A stretch of DNA of 39,359 nucleotides from Myxococcales bacterium (GCA_016793325.1 JAEUKI010000083.1:1-39359), one strand, 5' to 3'. Shown: positions 31,149-39,359, counted from the first letter of the stretch. Notes: generated by a model from the letters alone, not told the origin. Numbers and translations are program-made.

Positions 31149-32066
31149 ATGGACGACAAACATCTCGAAGCGCTGGTCGACGAAGGCCGCGCAGCATTCG
31201 AAGCCACCGCGGCCGAGCGCGCGGCGATCGAGTCCCCGACCCGCACGACGTTCGATCTCAACGCGGCCTACCAGCTCGTTGGAACGTCGCTTCCCCGCAT
31301 CATCCCGTTCAAGGATCAGCTCGCCGCGCTGCCGGGCTTCGACGCATCGTCGCTCGAGCGCGTGGTCGTCTGCGGACGCGCTGCCCTGTATGCGCTCAAG
31401 CGCGAGCGAGCGAACGGGCCCGAGAAGAGCGTCGCTCACGTGAAGCTCGTCGAAGAAATGGAGCGACTCTACGCTCGCTTCTTCAAGATCGCGGAGTACC
31501 TCGTCGCGATGGGGCTCTTGAACACTCAGATCCTCACCGAGGCCCGCACGGGAACCTCCGTCCTCGCCCGCGCGACCGACCTCGGAACGCTCGCGATCGA
31601 GTTCGAGACGCACCGCGCGGCGCTCGGATCCAACTTGATTCTTGGTGTCGAAGAGATCGCGGCTGCAGCGAAGCTCTCGAACGAAATCGCCGACTCTCTC
31701 GTCGTTCGCACGAACGCCGAGCGCGCTCCGTCGGAGTTTCGCCACGATCGTCAGCGCGCTGCGATGGTGTTCTACGCCATGTGGGAGGAGATTCGTCGCG
31801 GCGTTCACTGGGTCCGCTGGTACGAGGGTGACGCTGGCACGCTGGCGCCTTCGTTTTTCACAACGGCCGATCGTCGGGTGCGCGAGGACGACGGCGACGA
31901 CGATGACGTCCCCGGCGACGACAAGCGCGACAACGGCGACAACGGCGACAACAACAGCCGCGGCGAGAACAAGCCCGCGGACCCGATGCCCGCGGACAAG
32001 CGCGAAGAGCTCGAGCGCAGCAAGGACAACGCGGGAAAGGGCGTTCCCCAGAACGACCCGTTCTGA
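31149..32066 (+). CDS. Hypothetical protein with acidic, disordered C-terminus
   Basis: A 305-aa protein of no family I recognise. The first 220 residues are mostly helical (HLEALVDEGRAAFEATAAE, VKLVEEMERLYARFFK, LSNEIADSLVVRT). The end is a low-complexity acidic tail rich in Asp, Asn, Gly and Lys, including DDGDDDD and a GDNGDNN repeat. I prefer the ATG at 31149 because GGAAGG lies 6 nt before it; an in-frame ATG at 31092 is the alternative. There is no signal peptide, so it is probably cytoplasmic. It is followed on the same strand by the HerA-like gene, but a 60-bp inverted repeat separates them. Confidence 0.75.
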   Translation: MDDKHLEALVDEGRAAFEATAAERAAIESPTRTTFDLNAAYQLVGTSLPRIIPFKDQLAALPGFDASSLERVVVCGRAALYALKRERANGPEKSVAHVKLVEEMERLYARFFKIAEYLVAMGLLNTQILTEARTGTSVLARATDLGTLAIEFETHRAALGSNLILGVEEIAAAAKLSNEIADSLVVRTNAERAPSEFRHDRQRAAMVFYAMWEEIRRGVHWVRWYEGDAGTLAPSFFTTADRRVREDDGDDDDVPGDDKRDNGDNGDNNSRGENKPADPMPADKREELERSKDNAGKGVPQNDPF

Positions 32067-32097
32067 GCGAACCGCGATCGGCCCAGCGCCGCGAGGC

Positions 32098-32301
32098 GCG
32101 GCCCCCACCCGCGCTGCCGCGCGCCCCGCCCCCACATAGTGAGGGCGGCGGCTTCGCAATGTGTCAGTGAATTTTCAGAGCCAACGCGTCGTAGCTGGAA
32201 ACTCCATCAGCGTCGCTGATTTGATAACACACCCACACAATGCGAAGCCGCCGCCCTCACTATGTGGGGGCGGGGCGCGCGGCAGCGCGGGTGGGGGCCG
32301 C
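32098..32301. repeat. 204-bp element with perfect 60-bp terminal inverted repeats
   Basis: Positions 32098-32157 are the exact reverse complement of 32242-32301. With one mismatch the match extends inward to 32164/32235. The 70-bp centre has no gene and is AT-richer than the arms. The outer part of the arms resembles the repeat at 80-110. It encodes nothing. It could be a MITE-like insertion or a strong transcriptional hairpin between the 305-aa gene and the HerA-like gene. No target-site duplication is obvious. Confidence 0.85.
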
Positions 32302-32348
32302 TCTCTCGGGACTCACACCCCACAATTCAACACGAAGGACCCATTTCT

Positions 32349-33749
32349 ATGCCCTCGACCCTCTACCTCGGCGCGCGTCGCGCGTTGTCGGGCGCGCCGC
32401 CCTCGTCGCAGTTCGACTTGCCCTCGCAGCATCTCGTCACGCACGGAGCCATCCTCGGGATGACCGGCTCGGGAAAGACGGGGCTCCTCATGGTTCTCGT
32501 CGAGGAGGCCCTGCGAGCGGGCGTTCCTGTGTTGATGGTGGACGTGAAGGGGGACCTGTCGAACCTCGCGCTGGCGTTCGGCGGGAGTGATCCCGGGCCG
32601 TTTGTTCCTTGGCTGGATGCGGACGATCCGCGGTGGGCGGGGCGGTCGCTCGAGAGCGCGGCCGCGCAGCTCGCCAGCGAGCGTCGCGCGTCGCTCGCCG
32701 AGTGGAATCTCTCCGACGACCACCTCGCGTCCTTCGCCCGCAGTCACGCGCTGCGCGTGCTCACGCCCGGCAGCAACGCCGGTGAATCCGTGCACATCTT
32801 TTCATCCCTCGAGCGCCGCGACCACCGATGGAACACCGACCCCGACGCCGCCCGCGCCAGCCTCTCGGCCGCGCTCTCGCTCGCCCTGCGCCTCGTCGAT
32901 CGCGACCCGGACCCCGCGAGCTCGCGCGAGCACGTCTTGCTCTCGGTCCTCGCCGAGCGCCGGTTGCTCGCTGGCGAAAACGCCTCGCTCGAAGCGCTGC
33001 TCGCGGATCTCGCGTCGCCGCCGATCGCCACCGTGGGAGCGCTTTCGGTCGACAAGTTCCTCTCGAAGAAGTCCCGCGCGGATCTCGCTGCGTCGCTCAA
33101 CGCGCTGCTCGCGTCTCCGTCGTTTCGCGCGTGGCGCGAAGGTGCCTCGCTCGCGCCCGGCGAGTGGCTCGCGCCCACCCTCGGCACGACAGCGACGCCC
33201 GCGACGCTCTTCTCCGTCGCGCACCTTGATGACGAAGAGCGCGCGCTGGTGCTGGGCGTGATGCTCGAAGAGCTCCTCTCGTGGGTGCGCTCGCTCCCCG
33301 GTCGCAGCTCGCTCCGCGCGCTCGTCGTGTTCGACGAAGTGTACGGGTTTCTTCCGCCGCACCCGGCCAACCCGCCGACGCGAAGGCCGCTCACGGCCCT
33401 GCTCAAGCAAGCGCGCGCGTTCGGCGTCGCGACGCTCGTCGCCACGCAAAACCCCATGGACCTCGACTACCGCGCCCTCTCCAACACGGGCCTGTGGTGC
33501 ATCGGAAGGCTGCAGACCGACGCCGACCGCGAGCGCGTGATCGACGGCCTCTCCGCGAGCGACGACCGCGAGAGCGCCAAGCGCTTGGCACACACAATCA
33601 AGAAGCTACCGCCGCGGTGGTTCGTCACGCGCGACGTCCACCTGTCCAGCGAGCCGTTTCTCTTGCAAACGCGCCACACGATGAGCTGGCTCCGCGGCCC
33701 GCTCACGCCGGCGGAGCTGAAGCGGGTGAGGGAAGGGCGAGGGGCGTGA
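32349..33749 (+). CDS. HerA/FtsK-like P-loop ATPase
   Basis: A 466-aa ATPase with Walker A GMTGSGKT (37-44), VLMVDVKGDLSNLAL just after it (the HerA-type strand), Walker B LVVFDEVYGFLP (about 325-336), a QARAFGVATLVATQNP sensor segment (about 355-370) and GLWCIGRLQTDADR, all typical of the HerA/VirB4-like group. The usual N-terminal HAS-barrel is missing: only about 30 residues precede the P-loop. The start is the ATG at 32349, with GAAGGA upstream; the open frame extends back into the inverted repeat at 32262 but that part is not protein-like. Such ATPases translocate DNA and often pair with nucleases (NurA, Sir2). No adjacent partner is evident unless it is the 305-aa protein upstream. Confidence 0.88.
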   Translation: MPSTLYLGARRALSGAPPSSQFDLPSQHLVTHGAILGMTGSGKTGLLMVLVEEALRAGVPVLMVDVKGDLSNLALAFGGSDPGPFVPWLDADDPRWAGRSLESAAAQLASERRASLAEWNLSDDHLASFARSHALRVLTPGSNAGESVHIFSSLERRDHRWNTDPDAARASLSAALSLALRLVDRDPDPASSREHVLLSVLAERRLLAGENASLEALLADLASPPIATVGALSVDKFLSKKSRADLAASLNALLASPSFRAWREGASLAPGEWLAPTLGTTATPATLFSVAHLDDEERALVLGVMLEELLSWVRSLPGRSSLRALVVFDEVYGFLPPHPANPPTRRPLTALLKQARAFGVATLVATQNPMDLDYRALSNTGLWCIGRLQTDADRERVIDGLSASDDRESAKRLAHTIKKLPPRWFVTRDVHLSSEPFLLQTRHTMSWLRGPLTPAELKRVREGRGA

Positions 33750-33799
33750 AGCGAGCGGCCCATCGGGTCGGACTGTGCCATGCTCGTGGTGGGTCTTCG

Positions 33800-36148
33800 A
33801 TGGCGAGCCAACGTGCGATCTACAGTGGCGTACTTTCGATCGTGCTGCTCGCGTGCTCGGGACCGCCGCCGATCGAGGTCGAGGACGTGAGCCAACCCTT
33901 CGACGCGGCCGCGCGCGACAGCTCTTCGGACACGATGCGATTCGATCGCGAGTCGAGCGTCGACGCGCGGAGCGCCGGTCCTTCTTGCGTCGATTCGAGC
34001 GCGGATCACGCGGCGCTCGTCGCTGGAGTCCGACGCATCAACCTCGGGTCGAACCTCGCAAGCTCGTATGTGATCCACGGACCTCGCGCGTTTGCCGTCG
34101 TGTTCGACCGTGTGCACACGCCGTTCGTCGCGGCGAGCCGCGCAGGTGCGGGTCGCGTGTTCGCGGTTGGCCACGAGTCGATCGTCTACGAGCCCACCAA
34201 CACGACCGACGATCGCGGCGTCCTCGTGCGCAACGCGATGAGCTGGCTCGCTGCGGGCCGCAGCGGCGTGACGGTCGGGCTACAGCGGGACGTCGCAGCG
34301 CTGCGAGCGTTCCTGACGAGCAACGGCTACTCGGTACGAACCGTTGATGCCTCGTCGCTCGATGCGCGCACCGCCGTGTGGGTCGTCGATGCTTCGGCCA
34401 CGCTCTCTGACGCGGAGCACGCGAACGTGGTTCGCTGGGTCGAAGCGGGCGGAGGGCTTGTTGTTGCCGGCCACGCGTGGCTCTCTGGACAGAGCAACCG
34501 CGATGTCGCCACCCAGTTTCGCGGCAATCGAACGCTGTCTCCCCTCGGATTGACGCTCACCGCCGAGGCGGACGCCCGCGTCGATGGCGAGATCACGCCG
34601 ACTGCGCCGACCGACGATGACCACGCCCTGTGCGCGCTCGATCGTGTGCGCGAACACCGCGGAGGATCACGCGTGCTCCCGCTCGAGACGCTGACGATCG
34701 CCGGCGCGACCGCGCGACGAGCGGTCCGAACGATGCCGATCGACGGACCTTACATCGCCGCCGCGCGTGCGCTGCGCGCGGATTTGCCCGACGTCGTTCC
34801 TACGCTCGCGGCGCCCGTGCGGCCACCGACGCAGCCCGTCGAAGCGCTTGCGCTCGCGATCGACGTGCGGCTCGCGAGGGACCTTCCCGTCGACGAGCTG
34901 CGCGCGCATCCTGCGAGCCGGGACTTTCCAGGAGCGGTTCCCGACTCGGCGCCGCGCGAGCGCGTCGAATACCCGTGGTCGTTGGAGCAAATCGAGCGAA
35001 GTCCTCGCGTCCTCGGCGACAGCGGCGCACCGGTGTGGCGCTCGATCGGCGTCTATGCGCCGCCCGGCGCTGTGCTCACCGTGACTGTGTCGGCTGCGGC
35101 TGCGACTGGAGGGCTGAGTGTCCTGATCGGAGCCCACACGGATGACAACAGCGCGCTCGATCGATGGGATCGCGTTCCCGCGATCACGCGGACGTTCGAG
35201 ATCCGGTCCCGGGAGACGCGCGTCGCGAGCGCGTTCGGCGGGCTCGTCTACATCCGCTTTCCCGCGCAGTTCTCCCTGGACGGTGCGTGGGTGAGCATCA
35301 CGGGTGGCGTCCGCGCGGGTCGATTCGTCGCGGGCGCTACCTCGCCGGAGCAATGGCTCATCGAGCGCGAACGCCAAGCTCCTTGGGTCGAGCTCGAGAC
35401 TGGAGCGCTCGTGCTCACGGTTCCGCGAGCGGCCGTCGCCTCGCTCTCGGATCCCACGGCGCTGGTCAACTTCTGGAACACAGCCTCGGACACCATCGCG
35501 ATTCTCGGTCGCCTTTCTGTGGGGCGCGCGAGGAGCGAGCGCATCGTGTTCGATCGACAGATCGTCGCGGGCCTCGTGCACGCGGGCTATCCGATCATGG
35601 CGCAACTTCCACAAGTACCGGAGAGTCTCGACTTCGCGACGCTCCAGCGCGTGGGGCACTGGGGCTTCTTTCACGAGCTCGGGCGCAACCACCAGTACGC
35701 GGACTGGACCTGGTCGCAGACGTCCGAGGCGACGGCCAGTCTGTACGCGTGTTATGCCATGGAGTTCGCCGTCCGCCTCGCGCCTCGCACGGGACACCCT
35801 GCGCTGGCGCCCGCGGAGCGCGCTCGCCGGATCGAGCAATTCATCGCTGGAGGGCGCAACTTCGCGCGCGACTGGAACGCGTGGACCGCGCTCGAGACCT
35901 TCCTTCAGCTGCAGGAGTTCTTCGAATGGCGGCTGTTTCACGACCTGAACCAAGCGTACCTGCATCTCCCCGTCGGTGATCGGCCGCGGACGGACGACGA
36001 GAAGATCCAGCGCCTCGTGATCGAGACATCGCGAAGCGCGCGTCGTGACTTGAGCCCGTTCTTCACTGCATGGGGCTTTCCTGTCTCTGCGGAGACGCGC
36101 GCGATCACGAGCGTGTATCCTTCGTGGGCCGAGAATCCGATGCGTTGA
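33800..36148 (+). CDS. M60-like metallopeptidase-related lipoprotein, zinc site altered
   Basis: A 782-aa protein. An N-terminal hydrophobic segment ends in the lipobox LLAC (C at about 19), predicting a lipid-anchored exported protein. Residues 60-260 or so look like a ThuA/glutamine-amidotransferase-like beta-alpha domain (GAGRVFAVGHES, VVRWVEAGGGLVVAGHAW). The C-terminal half matches M60/enhancin-type peptidases: GFFHELGRNHQYADWTW, then E643 in QTSEATASLY. Family members bind zinc with HExxH plus a downstream Glu. Here the second His position is Arg629 (H625-E-L-G-R), although H631 follows in NHQ. It may be a pseudoenzyme or use a shifted ligand. It is likely unrelated to the defence genes; M60 proteins act on glycoproteins. 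The start ATG at 33800 is chosen from the signal peptide. Confidence 0.83.
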   Translation: MASQRAIYSGVLSIVLLACSGPPPIEVEDVSQPFDAAARDSSSDTMRFDRESSVDARSAGPSCVDSSADHAALVAGVRRINLGSNLASSYVIHGPRAFAVVFDRVHTPFVAASRAGAGRVFAVGHESIVYEPTNTTDDRGVLVRNAMSWLAAGRSGVTVGLQRDVAALRAFLTSNGYSVRTVDASSLDARTAVWVVDASATLSDAEHANVVRWVEAGGGLVVAGHAWLSGQSNRDVATQFRGNRTLSPLGLTLTAEADARVDGEITPTAPTDDDHALCALDRVREHRGGSRVLPLETLTIAGATARRAVRTMPIDGPYIAAARALRADLPDVVPTLAAPVRPPTQPVEALALAIDVRLARDLPVDELRAHPASRDFPGAVPDSAPRERVEYPWSLEQIERSPRVLGDSGAPVWRSIGVYAPPGAVLTVTVSAAAATGGLSVLIGAHTDDNSALDRWDRVPAITRTFEIRSRETRVASAFGGLVYIRFPAQFSLDGAWVSITGGVRAGRFVAGATSPEQWLIERERQAPWVELETGALVLTVPRAAVASLSDPTALVNFWNTASDTIAILGRLSVGRARSERIVFDRQIVAGLVHAGYPIMAQLPQVPESLDFATLQRVGHWGFFHELGRNHQYADWTWSQTSEATASLYACYAMEFAVRLAPRTGHPALAPAERARRIEQFIAGGRNFARDWNAWTALETFLQLQEFFEWRLFHDLNQAYLHLPVGDRPRTDDEKIQRLVIETSRSARRDLSPFFTAWGFPVSAETRAITSVYPSWAENPMR

Positions 36149-36213
36149 ACGTCGGCCGCGCAGAGCCTTCGAACGCATCGAGCAGGTACATCCACGGTGA
36201 TCGAGGCTCCCGA

Positions 36214-36894
36214 ATGGCTCATTTGATCCGCTCGATCTCGAGCGACGACAAAGAACGCCGCACTCCTGCGGAGGTGCGCGCGCTCTTGAAAGACGCGCAT
36301 GAATTCATCGTCGCCTGCGCGCGGACGGCTATCCGCGCAGTGGCCGCGGTCGACGGCGCTCAGCGCTGGGGCCGCGACGTGAAGCGAACGCGGGTGCGCT
36401 TGCCCGAGCGCGACCGACCGACGCTCGTTCCGCCCGAACTCATCGAGCACAACCTCGTCGAAGTGGTGAACCAGTGCGCCACCGTCGAGCGGCTGATCGA
36501 CGCGCTCGCGTGGGCATCGTCCGAGGAGTCGGGGCTAGCGTCATGCTGGGTGCGAACGTGCCACCCGACAACGGGCAGCGACGCGAGCGCCGACGCGATC
36601 GACCACGACCTCGTCCTCGCAGACGAACGTGGAATCGCGGCGTGCTTCGAGGTCTCGGACGTCGTTGGATCGAGCGACACGAACGCGAAGCTCGCGCGCG
36701 ACTTGCGCTCGCTGGGCGTAATGACCCCGGATTCGAAGCACGCCGTCGCTGCCGAGCGGTGGCCGACGCACCGCTGCTTCGTCGTGATGTCGAGCTCGCA
36801 CTCGAGCTGCCTCGGCAGCCGAGCGCTGGCGGACTTCGAGTTCGTGCGACGCGAGATCGACGACACCGTGATCGCAGAGATCGAGCGGCGGTAG
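36214..36894 (+). CDS. Small PD-(D/E)XK-like hypothetical protein
   Basis: A 226-aa protein. The stretch AIDHDLVLADE followed by ACFEVSDVVGSSDTNAK has the D...E-x-(K) spacing of PD-(D/E)XK folds, but the usual Lys is Ser (EVS). The following RDLRSLGVM helix and RCFVVMSS strand fit that fold. The N-terminal 90 residues or so look helical (VRALLKDAHEFIVACARTA). Catalysis is doubtful given the Ser. The gene lies 120 bp upstream of the GmrSD-type gene on the same strand and may be its partner. The ATG at 36214 is chosen because upstream sequence belongs to the lipoprotein gene. Confidence 0.65.
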   Translation: MAHLIRSISSDDKERRTPAEVRALLKDAHEFIVACARTAIRAVAAVDGAQRWGRDVKRTRVRLPERDRPTLVPPELIEHNLVEVVNQCATVERLIDALAWASSEESGLASCWVRTCHPTTGSDASADAIDHDLVLADERGIAACFEVSDVVGSSDTNAKLARDLRSLGVMTPDSKHAVAAERWPTHRCFVVMSSSHSSCLGSRALADFEFVRREIDDTVIAEIERR

Positions 36895-37014
36895 GCGGCG
36901 TGCTGCTTCCTCGGATCGAGTAGACGCACTCGCGGGAGTTGGGTGAACATCCGAGGCTGCAGGGTTCGGCGAATCGTCACTCGCCAGAACGCACCAGCGC
37001 GGGGAGCTATCCGA

Positions 37015-38892
37015 ATGAACACCAACGTCCTCACGATCGAGCAGGTCTTCAGCGAGCGGATCTTTCGTGTGCCCGACTACCAGCGCGGCTACGCCTGGGA
37101 GGACGAACACCGCGCAGATTTCCTCGAAGACCTGGAGCTGCTCGGCGCGGGCAAGGAACACTACACAGGCACGCTCGTGCTCCATGCGCAGCCTACGTTG
37201 TCGAGAGTTCAGGACGAAGCCGGGCGGAGCTACGGTCTGTACGACGTCGTCGACGGGCAGCAGCGACTCACGACGATCGTTCTGTTGCTCGACGCGATCC
37301 GGCGCGAGCTCGCGCAGAGCAAGAAGTTCGACAAGCTCGCCGAGGGCATCGCGCTCGGGTACATCGCCGTGCGCGATTTCTACGGCGCGTCGAAGCACAA
37401 GCTCCAGCTCAACAGCGACGTTCACGACTACTTCGTGAACAACGTGCTCGCGGACATCCCTGGCCCGACCGAAGCCAAGATCTCCTCGCACCAGCGACTG
37501 CGCGACGCACGAATGCAGTTCGCGGAGCACATCGAAGACCGCAAGAAGTCCCTCGGCGCCAGCTTCGACCTCTGGCTCGTCGAGCTGCATCGAAAGGTGA
37601 CCCAGCAGCTCAAGCTCAGCCTCTACACCGTGGGGGACGCCGCGGAGGTCGGGGTCGTCTTCGAGGTGATGAACAACCGGGGCAAGTCGCTCACCAATCT
37701 CGAGAAGGTCAAGAACTACCTCCTCTATCTCTGCAGCAAGCTCGACGTTCCCGCGAGCGACCTGAGCGAGATGATCAACAAACGTTGGGCGGACATCTTC
37801 ATGAATCTCATGTCCGCGAACCTCGCCTCCCCGACGAACGAGGACCAACTGCTTCGCGCGCACTGGATCGCTTCCAAGGATCACGACGTGAAGCGGTGGG
37901 ACGGAAGCAAGTCGATCAAGCAGCACTTCAACCTCAAGCACGATCCTTACCGCGGTGATCACAAGACGCTGCGCGACGATTTGCTCGCGTACGTTCGATC
38001 GCTCGGCGACGCGTCGATCGCGTATCGCGACGCGCTCGCTCCGAGCTTCACGCATGCGTTCAACCCTTTCGTCGACGCGCGGCTCAGGCACGACGTCCGA
38101 CAGTCGAGCGAGCGATTGCGTCGCATGCACGTAACCGCCCCGTTTCTGCCGTTGTTGATCTCTGCGCGGCTCAGCCTCGGGTCGGACGGCCATCGTTATC
38201 TCGAGGTGGTGCGTCTCTGCGAAGCGTTCGCGTTTCGTGTGTACAAACTGCGCGGCAGCCGGTCGGACACAGGGCACAACATGTTGTTTCGTCTCGCGTA
38301 CGAGCTGTTCCACGAGCCTTCGCGCGCCGAGCCGATCGTCGCAGAGCTTCGCCGTCGACTCCTGGAGTACTCGCCGAACAACGAGCTCGAATCGTGGTTC
38401 GGTTTTCAAGCCGCCAAGGACGAGAACAACTGGTTCGACTGGTCGGCGATCAAGTTCTTTCTCTACGAGTACGAGGAGTATCGAGCTGGAAAAGACGCGG
38501 TGAAAGTGTCATGGGACGTGATCGAAGGCCGAGAGCTCGCGAAGACGATCGAGCACATCCTGCCGCAGTCGGCAGATGCGCCGTATTGGACCGAGCGATT
38601 CTCGAAGACCGACCACGAGAAGTACGTGCACGACATCGGAAACCTGTGCCTCACTGCTCACAACGGATCGTTGAGCAACAAGCCGTTTCCCGCGAAGCGC
38701 GGAACACCCGCCGACACGAACCCGTGCTACGCGAACTCGCAGCTCGTGATCGAACGCGACCTCGCGGCGTACGAAGAGTGGACCCCGAAGACGATCCTCG
38801 CGCGCCGCGAAGCCATCGTGAAATGGGCCCTCGAGCGATGGCGCGTGGACGAAGCGCCCACGAGCGCGCCGAGCCCCGCTGAGATGAAGTAG
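37015..38892 (+). CDS. GmrSD-type type IV restriction enzyme (DUF262 + DUF1524 fusion)
   Basis: A 625-aa single-chain enzyme. The N-terminal DUF262 (GmrS-like, ParB/Srx fold NTPase) shows FRVPDYQRGYAW (17-28) and VVDGQQRLTT (78-87), followed by FEVMNNRGKSLTNLEKVKNY (about 216-235). The C-terminal DUF1524 (GmrD-like, HNH-type nuclease) shows KTIEHILPQ (about 511-519) and DIGNLCLTAHNGSLSNK (about 540-556). Family members such as GmrSD and BrxU cleave DNA carrying modified cytosines (glucosylated or hydroxymethylated) in an NTP-dependent way. All key motifs are intact, so it should be active. It needs no methyltransferase partner. The ATG at 37015 starts directly before the conserved N-terminus. 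Confidence 0.93.
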   Translation: MNTNVLTIEQVFSERIFRVPDYQRGYAWEDEHRADFLEDLELLGAGKEHYTGTLVLHAQPTLSRVQDEAGRSYGLYDVVDGQQRLTTIVLLLDAIRRELAQSKKFDKLAEGIALGYIAVRDFYGASKHKLQLNSDVHDYFVNNVLADIPGPTEAKISSHQRLRDARMQFAEHIEDRKKSLGASFDLWLVELHRKVTQQLKLSLYTVGDAAEVGVVFEVMNNRGKSLTNLEKVKNYLLYLCSKLDVPASDLSEMINKRWADIFMNLMSANLASPTNEDQLLRAHWIASKDHDVKRWDGSKSIKQHFNLKHDPYRGDHKTLRDDLLAYVRSLGDASIAYRDALAPSFTHAFNPFVDARLRHDVRQSSERLRRMHVTAPFLPLLISARLSLGSDGHRYLEVVRLCEAFAFRVYKLRGSRSDTGHNMLFRLAYELFHEPSRAEPIVAELRRRLLEYSPNNELESWFGFQAAKDENNWFDWSAIKFFLYEYEEYRAGKDAVKVSWDVIEGRELAKTIEHILPQSADAPYWTERFSKTDHEKYVHDIGNLCLTAHNGSLSNKPFPAKRGTPADTNPCYANSQLVIERDLAAYEEWTPKTILARREAIVKWALERWRVDEAPTSAPSPAEMK

Positions 38893-38910
38893 GCGCATGG
38901 AGACTCTCGA

Positions 38911-39068
38911 GCGCCGAGATGAATCTCGGCGCATGAACGCTGCTGCGCAGCGCGCGCCCGCAGAGCCGGTCGCGAGGAAGGATAGCGAGCGCTCCTTACT
39001 GCGCCGAGATGAATCTCGGCGCATGAACGCTGCTGCGCAGCGCGCGCCCGCGGAGCCGGTCGCGAGGA
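38911..39068. repeat. Two 68-bp direct repeats, each headed by a palindrome
   Basis: Positions 38911-38978 and 39001-39068 are near-identical (one difference) and 90 bp apart. Each begins with a perfect hairpin of 10-bp arms (gcgccgagat / atctcggcgc, loop GA). The first hairpin lies 18 bp after the GmrSD stop and may end transcription or protect the mRNA, though no T-run follows. Confidence 0.85.
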
Positions 39069-39082
39069 TGCTCTGAAACACC

Positions 39083-39234
39083 AGACTCCTCGCGCTCCTG
39101 CGCGCGACGCTCTGCGGCGTCCATGCGCCGAGATTCATCTCGGCGCAAAGCGAGCACGCTCTGTGCAGTGAGACTCCTCGCGCTCCTGCGCGCGACGCTC
39201 TGCGTCGTCCATGCACCGAGATTCATCTCGGTGC
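39083..39234. repeat. Two direct repeats with the palindrome in opposite orientation
   Basis: The segment at 39083-39147 recurs at 39171-39234 with a few differences (88 bp apart). Each ends in the same palindrome core as the preceding pair but with loop TC instead of GA, that is, in reverse orientation (perfect arms at 39124-39147 and 39213-39234). Confidence 0.8.
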
Positions 39235-39348
39235 TCGTGAGACCCGAGATTCATCTCGGTGCTCGTGAGACCCGAGATTCATCTCGGTGCTCGTGAGACC
39301 CGAGATTCATCTCGGTGCTCGTGAGACCCGAGAGTCATCTCGGTGCGC
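39215..39348. repeat. 28-bp tandem hairpin array, about 4.5 units
   Basis: Units start at 39215, 39243, 39271, 39299 and 39327 (the last diverged). Each contains the palindrome ccgagat-tc-atctcgg and an identical 12-bp linker. Because the linkers are identical, this is a tandem repeat and not a CRISPR. The window ends just after it, so it may continue. Confidence 0.85.
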
Positions 39349-39359
39349 TCCATGCACCG

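Noticed and set aside
30861..32159. 432-aa minus-strand open frame
   Set aside because: Antisense to the 305-aa gene; its hydrophobic Val/Ala stretch is just the reverse of the Asp-rich tail.
34667..36178. 503-aa minus-strand open frame
   Set aside because: Antisense to the M60-like lipoprotein, which has a lipobox and family motifs.
36541..38409. 622-aa minus-strand open frame
   Set aside because: It lies antisense to the clear GmrSD-type gene and has the Arg/Val/Glu-rich composition of a shadow frame in GC-rich DNA.
39215..39348. CRISPR array
   Set aside because: The interval between palindromes is the same 12 bp in every unit, so there are no distinct spacers.

Overview
The window is GC-rich throughout, with a strongly G/C-biased third codon position, tightly overlapping genes and a secreted M60-like lipoprotein. 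This suits a large-genome, high-GC bacterium. Myxococcota (Polyangia-like) is my best guess, but nothing here proves the taxon: there is no rRNA, tRNA or core gene. No transposase, integrase or tRNA gene was seen.

Most of the window reads as an anti-phage defence island. Positions 268-1790 hold a HIT hydrolase that runs tail-to-tail into an HNH endonuclease with an N-terminus resembling the sulfur-binding domain of phosphorothioate-dependent restriction enzymes. Positions 1996-29439 hold the main feature, an approximately 27 kb, eleven-gene block. Two operons diverge from a 33-bp gap at about 21.07 kb. The leftward operon encodes a large P-loop ATPase, a 1856-aa DEAD/DEAH helicase with a DUF1998-type C-terminus (DruE-like), an SNF2/RapA-like ATPase, an unrecognised 872-aa protein, a RecB/Cas4-type nuclease with an Fe-S cysteine pattern, and a protein resembling an HhH-GPD (endonuclease III-like) glycosylase with an Fe-S loop. 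The rightward operon encodes a DUF4338/DruA-like protein, a second P-loop ATPase and two unrecognised proteins. A second DruA-like gene reads rightward and meets the end of the leftward operon. Nearly all junctions are ATGA, GTGA or TAATG overlaps, so each operon should be translated as a coupled unit. The DruA-like proteins are paralogues, and the two P-loop ATPases share an alignable N-terminal domain. No DNA methyltransferase, PglZ, DndA-E, 7-deazaguanine gene or phospholipase-D protein was seen, so this is not a canonical DISARM, BREX, Dnd or Dpd locus. It shares signature proteins with Druantia but carries many extra subunits. I treat it as a candidate undescribed Druantia-related system.

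From 29.4 kb on, the island becomes a patchwork: a PD-(D/E)XK-like gene, an unusual 17-bp repeat array with 42-43 bp period (30813-31084), an unrecognised protein with an acidic tail, a 60-bp perfect inverted repeat, a HerA/FtsK-like ATPase, an M60-like lipoprotein whose second zinc ligand is replaced, a small PD-(D/E)XK-like protein and a fused GmrSD-type (DUF262 + DUF1524) restriction enzyme. The last 450 bp hold eight copies of one 16-bp palindrome, ending in a 28-bp tandem array that runs to the window edge.
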